Source: Anastrepha obliqua
Taxonomy: Eukaryota > Arthropoda > Insecta > Diptera > Tephritidae
Assembly: GCF_027943255.1 (NCBI RefSeq)
Contig: NC_072893.1
Coordinates: forward strand, 25,070,001 to 25,134,000
Direction of reading: 5' to 3'
Length of the DNA: 64,000 nt
Shown: positions 23,261 through 34,229 of the stretch, in pieces
Layout: each line of letters starts with the position of its first letter
Position numbering within the stretch: position 1 is the stretch's first letter
Notes under the pieces: generated by a model
What the model was told of the DNA's origin: nothing
Seen by the model: the letters and a program-made list of their open reading frames with translations, nothing else
The model's database searches: none
Translations under genes and position numbers: made by a program

Positions 23261-23261
23261 T

Positions 23262-23490
23262 ATAATAGAAAATGCTCGGCATTTTTTTATAAGGAAGAAA
23301 ATAGACAACATCGCGAGCAAAAAAAATTTTCAAAAATTAAAACGATTTTTGAGCCACTTGAAACTTGATCTCCCGTTAGGTACCCAGTTCTAGTCAGACT
23401 TTTTCGACTTTGGAGGTGAGTTTAAAATATTTCTATTATAGCTAACGACTTGAGCTTCCAGGTACCTTCCCAAAATTTAATGACGCAACA
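23262..23490 (+). repeat. Tc1-type repeat plus linked TAGCTAACGAC segment
   Basis: The first part (23270-23375) contains GGAAGAAAATAGACAACATC and ACGATTTTTGAGCCACTTGA, the unit of the 46672 array. The second (23400-23485) contains TTTCTATTATAGCTAACGAC and CCAGGTACCTTCCCAAAATT. The same second segment follows the array at 48250-48345. Confidence 0.65.
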
Positions 23491-24354
23491 GGGGATAGCA
23501 CTGTGGTTTGTTTACGACACAACTGAGATTGTGTTGGTGACCTTAGTGAAAAAAATTAATACAATTTCGGTGTATGATACTTTGTAGCTGTCTGAATGAC
23601 GACTGATTGGCCGAGTGGGTAAATACGCGTGAAGTGGGCGGGCAGAATTCTGCTGGCGTGTACTCAATGACCTGGCCGACGAAGTTACTCGCACAATATC
23701 ACTTCGGATGGCCAAACATTGTAGTGTATGATTTATGGTATAGTACTTAGCAAGCCTGCTCGGCATGTGTATGACCATTCTTCGAGTTACTCATGCACGC
23801 GAGCAGAGCTAGTTAGTAGCTTAGCTCCGAGCAGATGAATACCTCACTTCCGGTTCGTTCATTTTTGAACACATTTTTATTAGAAAAACCGTAGTGTTAC
23901 TGGCCAGGATGAACGAGAGCTGAGTAGGTTGCGTCTCGGGAAAGACTCCCGCTCCAGAGCCCCTTCCACTCGCTTCGAATACCCAATGATGGCATTGGAT
24001 TCTAAGCCGCATGAACTATCAAAGTGCCACTCTGTCTGTGAGAGATGACGCACGAAACCGGCTTCGGTGCATTGGCTCCGTAGTTTGAGGTTGGGTTATT
24101 GAGGTGAGGTAGAGTATTAATATCCTCCTCTCTTAACGGTGGTTGATTGCTAATTAGAGTCCTATCCCATTTTCTACTAATACATTTATCCTTTGATAAT
24201 TTCGACCTTTTTGTATCCAAATCTGCAGAAATAGAGATTACAGTTGCATATCCTATTCAGCGCTGAAAGAAATGCTTATTTGTGGATCTCGAAAAATCGT
24301 TTTATTTGGGGTGTATCAAAAAATGTTAGAAAGGCTCGATGAAGTGTATGGAGC
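23491..24354. other. unassigned stretch
   Basis: No recognised gene. GATTGGCCGAGTGGG near 23605 resembles a tRNA A-box, but no acceptable B-box or cloverleaf follows. Confidence 0.35.
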
Positions 24355-24358
24355 TTAA

Positions 24359-25096
24359 GGGGGGAGCCTGCTTTAGAGGCTTCAAAAAATCGATTTTTTT
24401 TTTGCATTAATGTCTTCCCGAACTATCCAAGAATGTGTCTTCAAAATTTCAGAGGCAAATTCAAAATATTTTCGAAGTCACAGAAGAAATTGTGAGCAAG
24501 CGTCGAGCAGGTATACGAGCGGCCGGATCGCTCGAAGTGCGATTTCTGGGTTTTGTATTTTTACGATTTTTCCTAATTGGCGGGAAAGATAGGGAAAAAG
24601 TTAAACGTCCTATCGAAACGAGATAACATTGATTGTATTGGGAATTAAATTATCTTTTAGTTGAACCTAAAAACCCTTAAGAAAGTTTTGATTAACCCAC
24701 TTTTTAAACAATCCGAAGTGAATTTGTTTTTCCAAATAAATCATTTTTTATTTAATTAACGAAAAATTGTTGAATTTCTCACTTTTTGTTTAATTTTCTT
24801 GGTTTAACTAGAAGCTATACTATACTAAAATAAAAATGTTTTTGGGTTTTTGGTTTCAGATGAAAATTGCGACCTGCATCTTTCCCGCCGCACGACACAT
24901 GCACACTCGAGGCGCCTCGGCAAAATGATTGTACCAGGCATAATATGACATATATTTTAATGAAAAAATTTGAAAAGACTGTTGAAATATATAACAATAA
25001 AACCTGGAAGTTTCATTTCAATCGAATATTTCTTTCCTTCCCAAAAAAATCCACGAAAAAATCGATTTTTTGAAGCCTCCAAAGCAGGCTCGCCCC
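24359..25096. mobile_element. 738 bp TTAA-flanked non-autonomous transposon
   Basis: Terminal inverted repeats of about 40 bp begin GGGGGGAGCCTGCTTTAGAG on the left and GGGGCGAGCCTGCTTTGGAG on the right (reversed). Both continue GCTTCAAAAAATCGATTTTT. TTAA flanks both ends exactly (24355-24358 and 25097-25100). A TTAA target duplication is used by piggyBac and Kolobok superfamilies. The interior has no transposase, only short ORFs. Near 24530-24560 GAAGTGCGATTTCTGGGTTT is followed by T-rich sequence. Confidence 0.85.
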
Positions 25097-25100
25097 TTAA

Positions 25101-27765
25101 TGAAGAATAGCTGCAAACTAAAATGTTTCATGTCGCATTGAGTTTTCTTTCTTTGTATTTTCAGCGGATCTCAACCCCACCTCGTCAGCCAGACAAATTT
25201 CTTAGACCTTCTTGACTAAGTTTGCCGCCAGAGCCGTGAATGTCTTGCAGTGAATTTTTCTTTTGAGTTACATTCTTTGCAGTGCGCCCACAGCTGGTAC
25301 AAAAATGCGATGGTCCGAGCAGTCAACGATGGATTCAACGTTTCGCCAGCAGCTCTCCGCAGGCTGTGGCACGTACCACGGAATTCAAGTGTTACGCGAG
25401 CTCAGTTGGGTCAACAGCGTTGGGCGGAATCTTCCACTCTGAAGGCAGACTGATCATCCGCTGCTGTTGTTATTTTCTCTCCGGTTAATCAACTACGAGT
25501 GAAGTTGTTCAGATCTGATTGTTTTTTTTTTTTTGTTTTTTTTTAATATTTTTCACCATGGCTACATTGCAATTTTTAATCATTTCAATTTCTTTAATGC
25601 ATTTCGTGCTTTTTATTGTAATTAAGTTAGAAATTATTTATAGATAATCGAAAAATGGCGAACTGCGCATTTTATTGCTTCCTCCCAAACAAAATCAAAA
25701 AACAAAAATTTACAATTTTATGCATCAGTGCACATTGAGTTGTGCTCTTCGCCACCGAAAGTAAATGTGATTACCAAAAAAGGGTGTCAGCAGGCTAACA
25801 CAAAGCAGGACTATTTATCCAAAAGTCAAACGGTAATAAGCGCGGTGCGCCCCACTGAAGCACAACACTTCAAAATGTACGCTTTTTATGATTCCAATTT
25901 CCTTTTCGCAATTTAGGTTGCCAAACGATTTTCTATACAAAAACAAATAATACAGACATAATAACAACTTCCAAGCAAATTTTTTTTTTTTTAATATATG
26001 GATGGCTGTGGGTTTCGCGCTTGAAAAAGTTTCACTAAAGAGACGCCAAAACAAAAAAAAACAAAAACTGGGGTGTTGTGACGTCCGGGGGCAAAAGGTG
26101 AATAATAGTTTAGACAGGCATGCAGTCATTGACAAAAGTTGAGTTACAGCCAGTTTATTAGCAAAATCGAGGCCCCCCCAACATCGACCGTTGCGAGCGA
26201 CCGCATGGAAAGTGCCGAAAATTGTAGCACCTGCAGTCTGCGAATTGCAATTGACGCCGGTGGCTTTCAACAGCACTCTTCTGCGCTCACACCGCTTCCA
26301 TCGCTCGACACCGCGCGCTCGCGCTCTGCCGACACCCTCTAGACATTATACCCTCAAAGGCAGGAGACGCATGCGAGCTATTAACTGTACGAGTACTTGG
26401 CGTATAAATCAACGCCTACGACACCAAGTGAAAATTTGTCGGAATGCAAGCAACGACGAACGGCAGTTATGCATTTTGGAAGCACGCAAGCCCTCGAAAC
26501 GACTCGCATGTAAAGTCTCCGGGGGAACAAAAACAAAACAAAATAGCAGAAAAAATGCAGCAGCTAAAATATTAAAAAAAAGAAAAAAAAAAATACCAAG
26601 CGCGAAAAATATGTAAAAATTGCCAAAACTTTCAGTTATGGTGCCATCTAGGGTTAAGCCAAAATCCAAAATAATGTGTGCAGCTGGTTTCTATGTGATA
26701 TTTTTTGTGTTTTGCTATGCGCCTTGGGGTCGGTGAGTTATGACAGCGGTACAAAAGATACCTTTTCTTGTTGTTCTAACCGAATTTGGCACATCACAAA
26801 ATGTAGTTCGCTGCTTCTCGCGCCGCTGCTCGCCCCTTTCAATTTGGTTAGTGCCAAAGAAAGTTTTCAGTTTCCATATCGCACCTCACACCGCTCTCCC
26901 CGCATCACATATATTCAGTTATGAAAATGGTAAATGGAAAAAGGCGTACGCTAACAAGCGGCGAACGTGCAACAACGATGATTCAACTTTATAAATCTAC
27001 TTTTGTCATGCACACAGGGTGCATTTGATGGTGGTCGTCCGTCGGGTGATGGGTGCAGCCATAAAAGGTTGAAACAGGAAGCTAACATAACGCAGATAAC
27101 TGGCTTGTGAAGTGCAAGCATGTGGGGGGGAGGAGCATGCAGCTCACCCGCTGCTACGCCGACAAACCAATCGACGCGCCAAACAGCCAGCCAGCCAACC
27201 AACCAACTGACTCCGGGCGGTCTGCTAAGCCTGACGTACGACGCGGTTGCTCTTAGCGGGCATTTTTTTCACAATTCAACATCCGCAACGTAGTGAAAAT
27301 CCCTTTTGTTTGCTTAATGAAATTTTAAATGTCGCTTGCACGTGAAAAACTGCATAAATAGAACGTCAGAAAAGGTAGCAAGCAAGCGAGCAAAGTAGCA
27401 GCAAAAAAACAAAAAAAAAGCAAGGCCACTAGTGTGAATAGCGGAAAAGCGTGAAAAGCGCATTTTCCATAAGTGAGTCGTAACTATAACCAAAGTTTTA
27501 CGCGAAAATTTAAGTGGCATTAAATTTTTTAATCACCGCAATAAATAGCAAATAATGGAACTCTTTCGAGCTGGAAGAGTAGCACCAAAGGGTTTCGTGT
27601 CAGCGAATTTCTTTACAACACAAAATCAAAATTACTTGCACGTAGGTGTTATTTGCACGCCTCATTTGTTTAAACCCGGCAACTCCTCACCAATAAGAAG
27701 GATGTGAATTTTCACACAGGCCCTTTATTCGAGTGAAAGTATCTAAGTTCTTCAACTATTAACCT
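25101..27765. other. longest mostly unique stretch; promoter-like composition
   Basis: No transposon was recognised in about 26.1-27.6 kb, which has a less biased base composition. A 25250-25450 segment weakly recalls LINE RNase H, but not convincingly. ORFs here (for example 26191-26616 plus, 26951-27202 minus) lack known domains. On the minus strand a TCAGTTGG initiator-like motif lies at about 27202-27209, and GCATAAATAG lies at 27352 on the plus strand. It could hold a host promoter or 5' UTR exon, but nothing here proves it. Confidence 0.3.
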
Positions 27766-27769
27766 CAAT

Positions 27770-28118
27770 TGGTAACCGCTAAAAGCATAGAATCTCTGAT
27801 AAGCCAAAATAGGCACAGTCCTAGTCACGCCCAAGGGATGAGCGTGCAGATACATGACTTTCACAGAAGCTGTCTTAATGAGAAAGAGACGATCTCAAAC
27901 CTTCTGTGCGACTGTCTTGCTTTATCCAGACGTATGTTTACTATTCTGGGTATAAAATGTTTTTAATGAATTGCAAGAGTACTGTGGAAATCAGAGATCT
28001 CTAAAATTTATGAAAAGTTCTCACTGGTTTTAGGAGAGATAAGGACAAGTGCGCCATGCGGCATCACAATGAGCAAAGAGCCTGTCCTGTACTGGACAAC
28101 GGCTGCAACCTAACCTAA
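27770..28118 (+). mobile_element. RNase-H-type LINE 3' end (third family)
   Basis: The 65-codon frame at 27769 reads AKSIESLISQNRHSPSHA, then NEKETISNLLCDCLALSRRM. The latter is the H/C-rich LINE C-terminal motif with the His replaced by Asn. The UTR contains GTACTGTGGAAATCAG and GCATCACAATGAGC. It ends in ACCTAACCTAACG (28108-28120). A sibling lies at 36595-37010. Confidence 0.72.
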
Positions 28119-28179
28119 CGATATTTTCCCGTTACTTCAAACTTCCACACTTTAGAATACTCGTATTTAGAAAACTTTT

Positions 28180-28330
28180 GGGTATGCAGCTTTTCAGCCC
28201 ACTAAATTTTAGTCGCTCAAATGTCGCGTTGATTTTTGAGATTTTTTCTTGCATGCCATGTTGACAATTTTCTCCATATAAAGCATATGTTTGAAAGCCT
28301 TTTATGACTGAATTTTTTGCTTGCATATTT
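28180..28330 (-). repeat. Tc1-type dispersed repeat fragment
   Basis: Contains GGTATGCAGCTTTTCAGCCC and CACTAAATTTTAGTCGCTC, then GTTGACAATTTTCTCCATAT. It is the reverse orientation of the 46672 array unit. It nearly matches 29873-30000. Confidence 0.68.
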
Positions 28331-29489
28331 TATAACTAATTAAAAAACCCCTCTAAAAAGAAATCTTAGTATTTCATCCTACGAAGAGAATAGTGAAAAG
28401 CAGGTGATTTTTCGGCCCTTAAGTGGATGTTAGAGGATTTGGTATATTAGAAATTTCAAAACCAAAAATTGTTGTTTGAAGTGAAACTTCTTAGGCGTCG
28501 ATGGACGAGCGAGAATGGAGAGTAAAATTTCAAGGCCATGCAACTTTGTGGGCATTTTCGTTCCGCCAAAGAGAAAAAGATATAACGTAGAAGAAAAGGA
28601 GGGAGAGAGAGCTATACCTTATATATATGTTAGATACACTTTAGGCTATTTTTCCTGAGTTTTTCCTTGTGCTTGCTAATTTCTCGACGCTTCTCCGTTT
28701 TTTGTAAATTTTGTCTATTTGTATTCTCTGCAAATGTTGCGAATTTATTTAGATATATTATTATTCTTTCTCTCTCTATCTCTAATTCTCTCTCGAGTCT
28801 CTTTGTCTGCCTTGAAAGTTTCACGTCTGTTATGTGTACTACACTACATGCACCTTTTCTTTTATTTTTCTTGTTAGGGTTCAAAATGCCTTCGCAATTA
28901 CACCGACCGTCGTCTACTGCGTTAAGTGGTGTAGCCACTAAAACAAACCCCCCTCCTCTTCTGAGGAAACTCCCTTCCCGGAACTACTTTCTGCAAGCAA
29001 ATACGTCGGCTCAGTACTGCGTCCATGAAGCGGACTAGTTTTATTCACCCATGACTGGGTCCACTATATTCGTAGCCAGCTTCCTGCTATAGGCTCATCT
29101 TCTTATGTCTCCATCTGTGCCGCGTTTGTGTCTATTGACTACTTTTGGTTCCTGCGTCCTCTCCTTTTGCCATATGAAGGTTTTATGTCATCGATAGTCT
29201 TAATCGCTCTGCTTTTTGAAGCAAAAGGAACATCGGAAGAATGCGATATCAAATTTGTTAGTAGTGATATGTTCCCGTCTAATATAGGCGAGAGTCAAAC
29301 AGTAAGTACCACCTTACTCAAGAGGTCCTACTCTTCCCCCGCCCACATCGCATAGCAAAAATGTACCATAACAACTTATTGAGACTGAAGATACAGTGAA
29401 GGACTTAAGTCTATTTGCAGCATTGAAAAAGTAGCTGAAAGTACTGTTAATCGAAAATTTCTGTTGATATTGGAGTTGCTATTACATAA
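28331..29489. other. unassigned stretch
   Basis: Overlapping ORFs on both strands (28630-29038) are unrecognised. CT/AG-rich simple sequence lies at 28760-28800. No gene is supported. Confidence 0.35.
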
Positions 29490-29872
29490 ACGTGATTGTT
29501 TATTTCGTGCTGTGTCGCTGGTCTTGCCAAGTGGACAAAATAATGAGCCCGAAAAAGGAAGTATCTTCTGATTTAAGAAAATTTGTGGTCAAGCACAGAA
29601 AAGAAAATAAATCTTACAGCGAAATTGCAAAAATAGCGAATTCAATTCGAGTAACGATACAAATGATTGTTAAAAACTGCGAAGGGACTGATTCATATGA
29701 AAAAACAGCAAAGCGGTCGCCCAAAGGAGCTGTTCAGAAGAGATCTAAGCTCCATTTTAAGCGAAGTCGACAAAAATCCGAGATTTAGTCCATCGGAATT
29801 GATCCAACATATTGTCGAGAAATGCGGAAAAAGTGTTGATCTAAGATTTATTAAAAGGTATTATAATAAGAT
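29490..29872 (+). mobile_element. Tc1-like transposase, N-terminal relic
   Basis: From the Met at 29543 the frame reads MSPKKEVSSDLRKFVVKHRK and SYSEIAKIANSIRVTIQMIV, a helix-turn-helix paired-like DNA-binding domain of Tc1 transposases. After a frameshift near 29690, a second frame gives KKQQSGRPKELFRRDLSS and SPSELIQHIVEKCGKSVD, with the GRP-K AT-hook-like linker. The frame then runs into a Tc1-type repeat at about 29873, so the catalytic DDE domain is missing. Upstream no terminal repeat was found. Confidence 0.82.
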
Positions 29873-30000
29873 TTACAGCCCACTAAACTTTAGTCGCACA
29901 AAAATCACGTTGATTTTTAAGAATTTTTCATGCAAGCGATGTTGACAAATTTCTCCATATAAAGCTGAATTTTTTTATTGCATGCTTCATACCTAAATTA
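29873..30000 (-). repeat. Tc1-type dispersed repeat fragment
   Basis: Contains ACAGCCCACTAAACTTTAGT and GTTGACAAATTTCTCCATAT. It is a close relative of 28180-28330 in the same orientation. It terminates the Tc1 transposase frame. Confidence 0.7.
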
Positions 30001-30397
30001 TAGCAAAAATGTACTACAGAAGCTTACTACAAAATAGTTGAGCCATAGCCAGCGAAAAATGTTAAAAAAGGTTTACAAAACATTTTATTGATTTAATTCA
30101 AATTTATGTAGAAAATTTGTACAATTAGGAGCCCATAACCGAATATCAGAAAATACGTTTTAGTCGTAGTCTTTTCCACATCGATAGCTTCTTCTTAAAG
30201 GAAGGCAATTCTATATTGAAAAAATATTTTTATCAGAACTCTTCTGCCATTTTTCGACGCTTAAACCCTCTGAATCTTTGTTCAGATGAGAAAAAACTGC
30301 ACTGCAAAAATTAAAGGGAAATTCGCAAAGTTGAAAAGTTCGTGCCTTTTGGTTATTACCCTTTCATGGGGCACCCCACGCTTTCACCAACACTTAC
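30001..30397. other. unassigned stretch
   Basis: AT-rich sequence to the donor side of the candidate exon. Nothing else was recognised. Confidence 0.35.
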
Positions 30398-30556
30398 TCT
30401 TATAAATCGCCGTCGATAGATGGTCGGACGTGGCCTCAATGTATGCCCACAGCAATTGTTGTTTTTGGTGTAATAACGCGTACGAAAATGGCTGGGATAC
30501 ATTAGCTGGAAGACATCAGCCGGCGTTCTTCGAAGCCGATATTTTGGAGCGAACAT
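30398..30556 (-). CDS. candidate alternative first coding exon (Adar?)
   Basis: On the minus strand a start codon at 30554-30556 opens 53 codons reading MFAPKYRLRRTPADVFQLMY ... KNNNCCGHTLRPRPTIYRRR-FIR. They end exactly at AAGA/GTAAGTG, a strong splice donor (GT at 30396-30397). The start context is CTCAAAATG, good for flies, and an in-frame TAA lies nine codons upstream. The exon leaves phase 0, which fits the phase-0 acceptor at 5653 of the Adar exon, with no stop across the join. It is not repeat-like and is basic. I do not recognise the protein. It could be an Adar isoform-specific N-terminus, the first exon of a nested gene, or a chance ORF. Confidence 0.45.
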
Positions 30557-31140
30557 TTTGAGGTTATATGAGAAAAAACAAAATTAGAACAAAAAGCAAC
30601 TACACAATAAAGTTGACGTGAATTGTCTCGATTTAATTATGCTCCCACTATTAAGCCCTAATGACTCCGCAATTAAATAAATAGCGCTGAGGTAACGAGT
30701 AAGCGAAAATACTATAATTAAGGAAGGCAAGAAAGAACGAACGAAAAAAACACAAACAAAAACTTCTTCCGGCGCGCGCGTGAAACCGAAAATATTTGTA
30801 ATTGCCGCGTTGAGAATGTTACAGATGCAAAACACAACTGAAACTAAGTGAAAATTTGCACAAACATTGAGTGATCAAATTGGCAATTAACGGCAACAGC
30901 CAGCAACAAGCAGTATATCAACAACAAAACAACAACAACAACAATAGTAGGTGACAAGCATCAGCCAGCACTCGACAGCCGTCTTTTGCCATTCGCTTTT
31001 TGGCCACCCTACATAGGCCAACCAACGTTGCGTAGAGCCTTCAGAAACAAGCAGCGCCAACTGTTCCCGTCTGCTACAAGAAAACTTGTAAATGTTGCAG
31101 GGAGCGCAGCGGTAGCAGTTGCCCACAAAAAATCATTGAC
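30557..31140 (-). promoter_or_regulatory. possible promoter/5' UTR of the candidate exon
   Basis: Unique sequence upstream of the candidate start codon (minus strand), with a GC-rich core (CGCGCGCGCCGG, 30772-30783) and CTTTATTGTG near 30610. No TATA box or initiator could be fixed. An overlapping 79-codon minus ORF (30887-31126) has a Cys-rich low-complexity end and is not supported as a gene. Confidence 0.3.
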
Positions 31141-31310
31141 GATGCGTTATTATTAGATTAAATCAAAAAAACAAACAAATACAAATCATCCCAAATATCA
31201 AAAGGAAAATAAATATTTATACAGCAACGGTCAACTAATTAGCAATGCAACAGCTTGGTTATGGAGCTCGAGCAAACTTTTCCAGCAGCAAGTTAAAGAT
31301 GTGAAAGGAG

Positions 31311-31692
31311 AGAGGTCGCTTGAAAGAGGTCACCTGAAAGGGATCATGTGAAAGAGATGACCTTAAAGATGTCACCTGAAAGAGATAATCTGAAAGAGGT
31401 CACCTTTAAGAGGTAACCTGAAAGAGGTGTCGTTAAAGAAGTCACCTGAAAGAGATAATCTGAAAGAGGTCACCTTAAAGAGATAATATGAAAGAGGTCA
31501 TCTGAAAGAAGTCACGTGAAAGAGACAATCGAGGTAACCTGAAAGAAGTGACCTTAAAGAAGTCACCTGAAAGAGGTCACCTGAAAGAGGTCACCTTAAA
31601 GAGGTCACCTGAAGGAGGTCGGCTGAAAGAGGGGACCTTAAAGAGATAATCTGAAAGAGGTCACCTGAAAGGGATCATATGAAAGAGGTCAA
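31311..31692 (+). repeat. 14 bp minisatellite, about 27 copies
   Basis: Imperfect direct repeats of GTCACCTGAAAGAG with variants (ATAATCTGAAAGAG, GTCACCTTAAAGAG) run for about 380 bp. The phase is mostly held, with 1 bp insertions where CTTA replaces CTG. AGGTCA occurs many times at unit spacing. Confidence 0.93.
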
Positions 31693-31699
31693 GCGCGTT

Positions 31700-32400
31700 T
31701 AGTATCATATAACTCGGAACGCTTAACGGAGTAGGCTCGCGATTTGTATGGCAACCAACTCCAGATATCGTAGCACAAAGGCAACTCCTTTCGGTGCTCT
31801 CAAAGTGCTCGAAAGTGATGTATGTTGATGCTTTGGAGTGCTGTAAATTCCTGGTCGGCGATAGATTTGCCACTATGAGTAGATCCAACCAGCTTATTGA
31901 CGATGGACTGAGGTCTTTCGTACAAGAAAGAATCGATAAAATCTTATATGATTGGCGTAACAGCTGATGCATTCACCTTACCAGCAATCCAGAAGCCTGG
32001 CGTTAGGCAGAAGCGCAGAGCGGCTCTGTAGACTACATATTTTCATTCTGCGGCAAAGTGGGATGTCTCATCGCATCAGTGGCGACTAGACGAAAGGCGG
32101 TGGTACGCAAGGTTTGAAAGAGGCCATGAGCAGTACTCTTTTAGAGCAGGATCGAGCGACGAGTGGCGCAGCAGAGCTTTCTTTGTGATCTTTAATATAT
32201 ACTATACAGAGCGGTTTACGGATCTTGAAAGAAAGATGGCTTTTTGTGATCGATTTGGTGCCTAGTTTCTCTATCAAGAGGGTGGGCACGGCGATTGTGG
32301 CATGGTGGATATTTTTGTGCTGAAAGCTTGTTCTAAAGACTACCATATTTCGGGTCCAGGTAAAGTAGATCAGCCTCAGCCCCATCTGAAGACTCATCGA
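31700..32400 (-). mobile_element. probable LINE endonuclease-region fragment
   Basis: The minus strand around 32300-32380 reads RNMVVFRTSFQHKNIHHAT, resembling the F-HK-IHK-TW-SPDG segment of LINE AP-endonucleases before NQIDH. The remainder (32086-32290 and 31661-31972) is open but not confidently aligned. The identification rests on one short block. Confidence 0.45.
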
Positions 32401-32439
32401 GGAAGTTGAATGTTCCGATTGTTGGAAAAAAGCACTCCC

Positions 32440-32830
32440 TGCTCTTTTTCTTGATTGGCACGATAATCGCTTACACGATTTTAGCCGAGTTTAACAAAGC
32501 GCGTCAGTCATTTCTTTCTCGTGCTAACAGGCGCCAGTTGGAAACGCAAAGTGAAGCCAAGTCCTTCTCCATTTAGTCTTTCCACTGCAAAAGAGGCCTT
32601 TCTTTTTTTCTGCTGCCACCAGCTGGTACATCTTCGAATACTTCCAGAGCCAGAGCGTTTATACACATTCGGACGACATGAGGCAGTCAGCGTAGCCGCT
32701 GGAACTTTATTCGCTGTGTTACGTCTATGCCGTTGTAAAGCTCCCATATTGGCCACACCTTCTGGATTCTTTTCACCATGGTCGTGTGCTATGTGGACAG
32801 TATGCAAAAGAACCGTTTCGAGCCACTCTC
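32440..32830 (-). mobile_element. LINE ORF2 C-terminal fragment, second copy
   Basis: The minus strand matches the family at 14335-14676. Recognisable pieces are GVANMGALQRHRRNTANKV, TASCRPNVYKRSGSGS, VPAGGSRKKERPL-like sequence and LARERN-DARFVKLG in shifting frames. Shared nucleotides include TTTGTTAAACTCGGCTAAAA and CGATTATCGTGCCAATCAAG. It keeps the segment that the other copy has lost. Stops and frameshifts are present. Confidence 0.7.
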
Positions 32831-34229
32831 TGGTGAATGACAGTCAAAGAGTTTCGCCATTTAGGAGGACTTCTGCACACGGAACTGTCTCTAACCAAAC
32901 TGCCCTTTGCCAATCATATCACCGAATCTTTTTCAAACTAATTTGCAATTAATCAAAAACTTCTGATCTAACGGGAATTTATGCAATATTTGCTTTTAAA
33001 TAAATAAGAACCGTCCGTAAATGGATGTATTTGAAACGAGGCCCTATTTGTGTATTAAAATTGACCTCGGCTAACAGAAGTCACCTGCATTTCACTATTA
33101 ATTAGTTCACCAAAGCTCTGTATGTTTGTGTAGGTAATTATAGGTGCATCAGTCGCAGCTCTAAGATCACACACACACACCGACCGCACAGTGGCAATGC
33201 ATCGCACCTATGTATGCCGTTCTGTCTGCCAGTTTGTCCGCCTCGTCATTTGCATTTGACAGTTGCGGTTTTCTTCTCTTTTCGTTATTAGTAGGAAATA
33301 TTTCTTCATTTGAAATTCGAATTTGCAATTTATTAGATGAGTGAAATGAGTAAGCGCCAGTCGCTTCGCTGCTGCCCCACAGCACAGTCGCATATGCACC
33401 GATCTAAATGCAATTATACAAAATTTTAAATAAAGACTGTTTTGTTTTCGCTTTTAAATTCAATGCAAAATTATTAAGCGTCAGTAGATGAAAGATAAAA
33501 AACGTGTTGATGCCCGTTCAACAGCTGCATAACAAAATAGCAACACAAAATACGCAACCGAAAAAAATATCTGTAAAAAAATTTACCTTAACACGAGCGT
33601 ACATAGTTGTTGCTGTTGTTGTTGTTAAAGCGTTCAATTCAATAAACACGAAAATGTGTTGAGAAAAAAGAAAAGTGAAATAAACTCTAGAACATACGAG
33701 TAGCTGTATGCTTCTTTGTGTGTGTGTAGCTAAAATAAAAAAAACTTAAAAAACGAAATCTTTTACATGCGACCGGTGTTGCTGCTGCTGCTGCAGTAAA
33801 AAAAAAATCATAATAGAAGTCGAATAGTGGAATAGAATAATAAGTATTCCACTTCTTCATCGGATTTCGTTATAAATGTATTTGTGAAGCGGAGGTGCGC
33901 GCCCTGCAGGAAATGTGTTGGGTAGCGAAGGAATTCGGTGTGGCTTCGATCGAGTAATATTTCGCTAAATGCGTAGCAGGTCGCTACTCCAATCACTACT
34001 GTCTACCAAAAAGTAAAGACACGCAGGACTCATGCTGGACTATGACTTCTAAAGCAGTAAGTCCCTGGCCTCGTAGTAAGAGATGGAAAGCTGAGGTAGT
34101 TTTCCAAATTCAATAAAAAAATTGCACAGAACTTCTTGCAGAATAAGCAACAAATGAATCAGGTATTAAGTGCTTAACTGCACAACCCACTTAAATAAAT
34201 AAAAGTTATCGATAAAAAGAACTTCAGTT
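32831..34229. other. unassigned stretch
   Basis: CA tract at 33168-33182, TTG/GTT repeats at 33605-33632 and CTG repeats at 33778-33796. No gene or RNA is supported. Confidence 0.4.

Larger units (their letters stand above)
5653..30397 (-). other. Adar: putative large 5' intron of Adar
   Basis: If the exon at 30398-30556 splices to the acceptor at 5653, the whole interval is one ~24.7 kb intron filled with transposon relics. Other upstream Adar exons may lie inside it. The upstream coding or 5' UTR exons expected for the standard fly isoforms were not found. The extent depends entirely on the candidate first exon. Confidence 0.4.

Noticed and set aside
23598..23640. tRNA-like A-box (GGCCGAGTGGG)
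   Set aside because: No B-box at a plausible distance and no repeat partner in the window.
25250..25488. RNase H-like LINE fragment
   Set aside because: Only a faint GGIFHSE resemblance; no zinc motif, tail or second block.
30887..31126. 79-codon Cys-rich minus ORF
   Set aside because: The Cys run comes from a GTT/TTG simple repeat; no start-site or conservation evidence.
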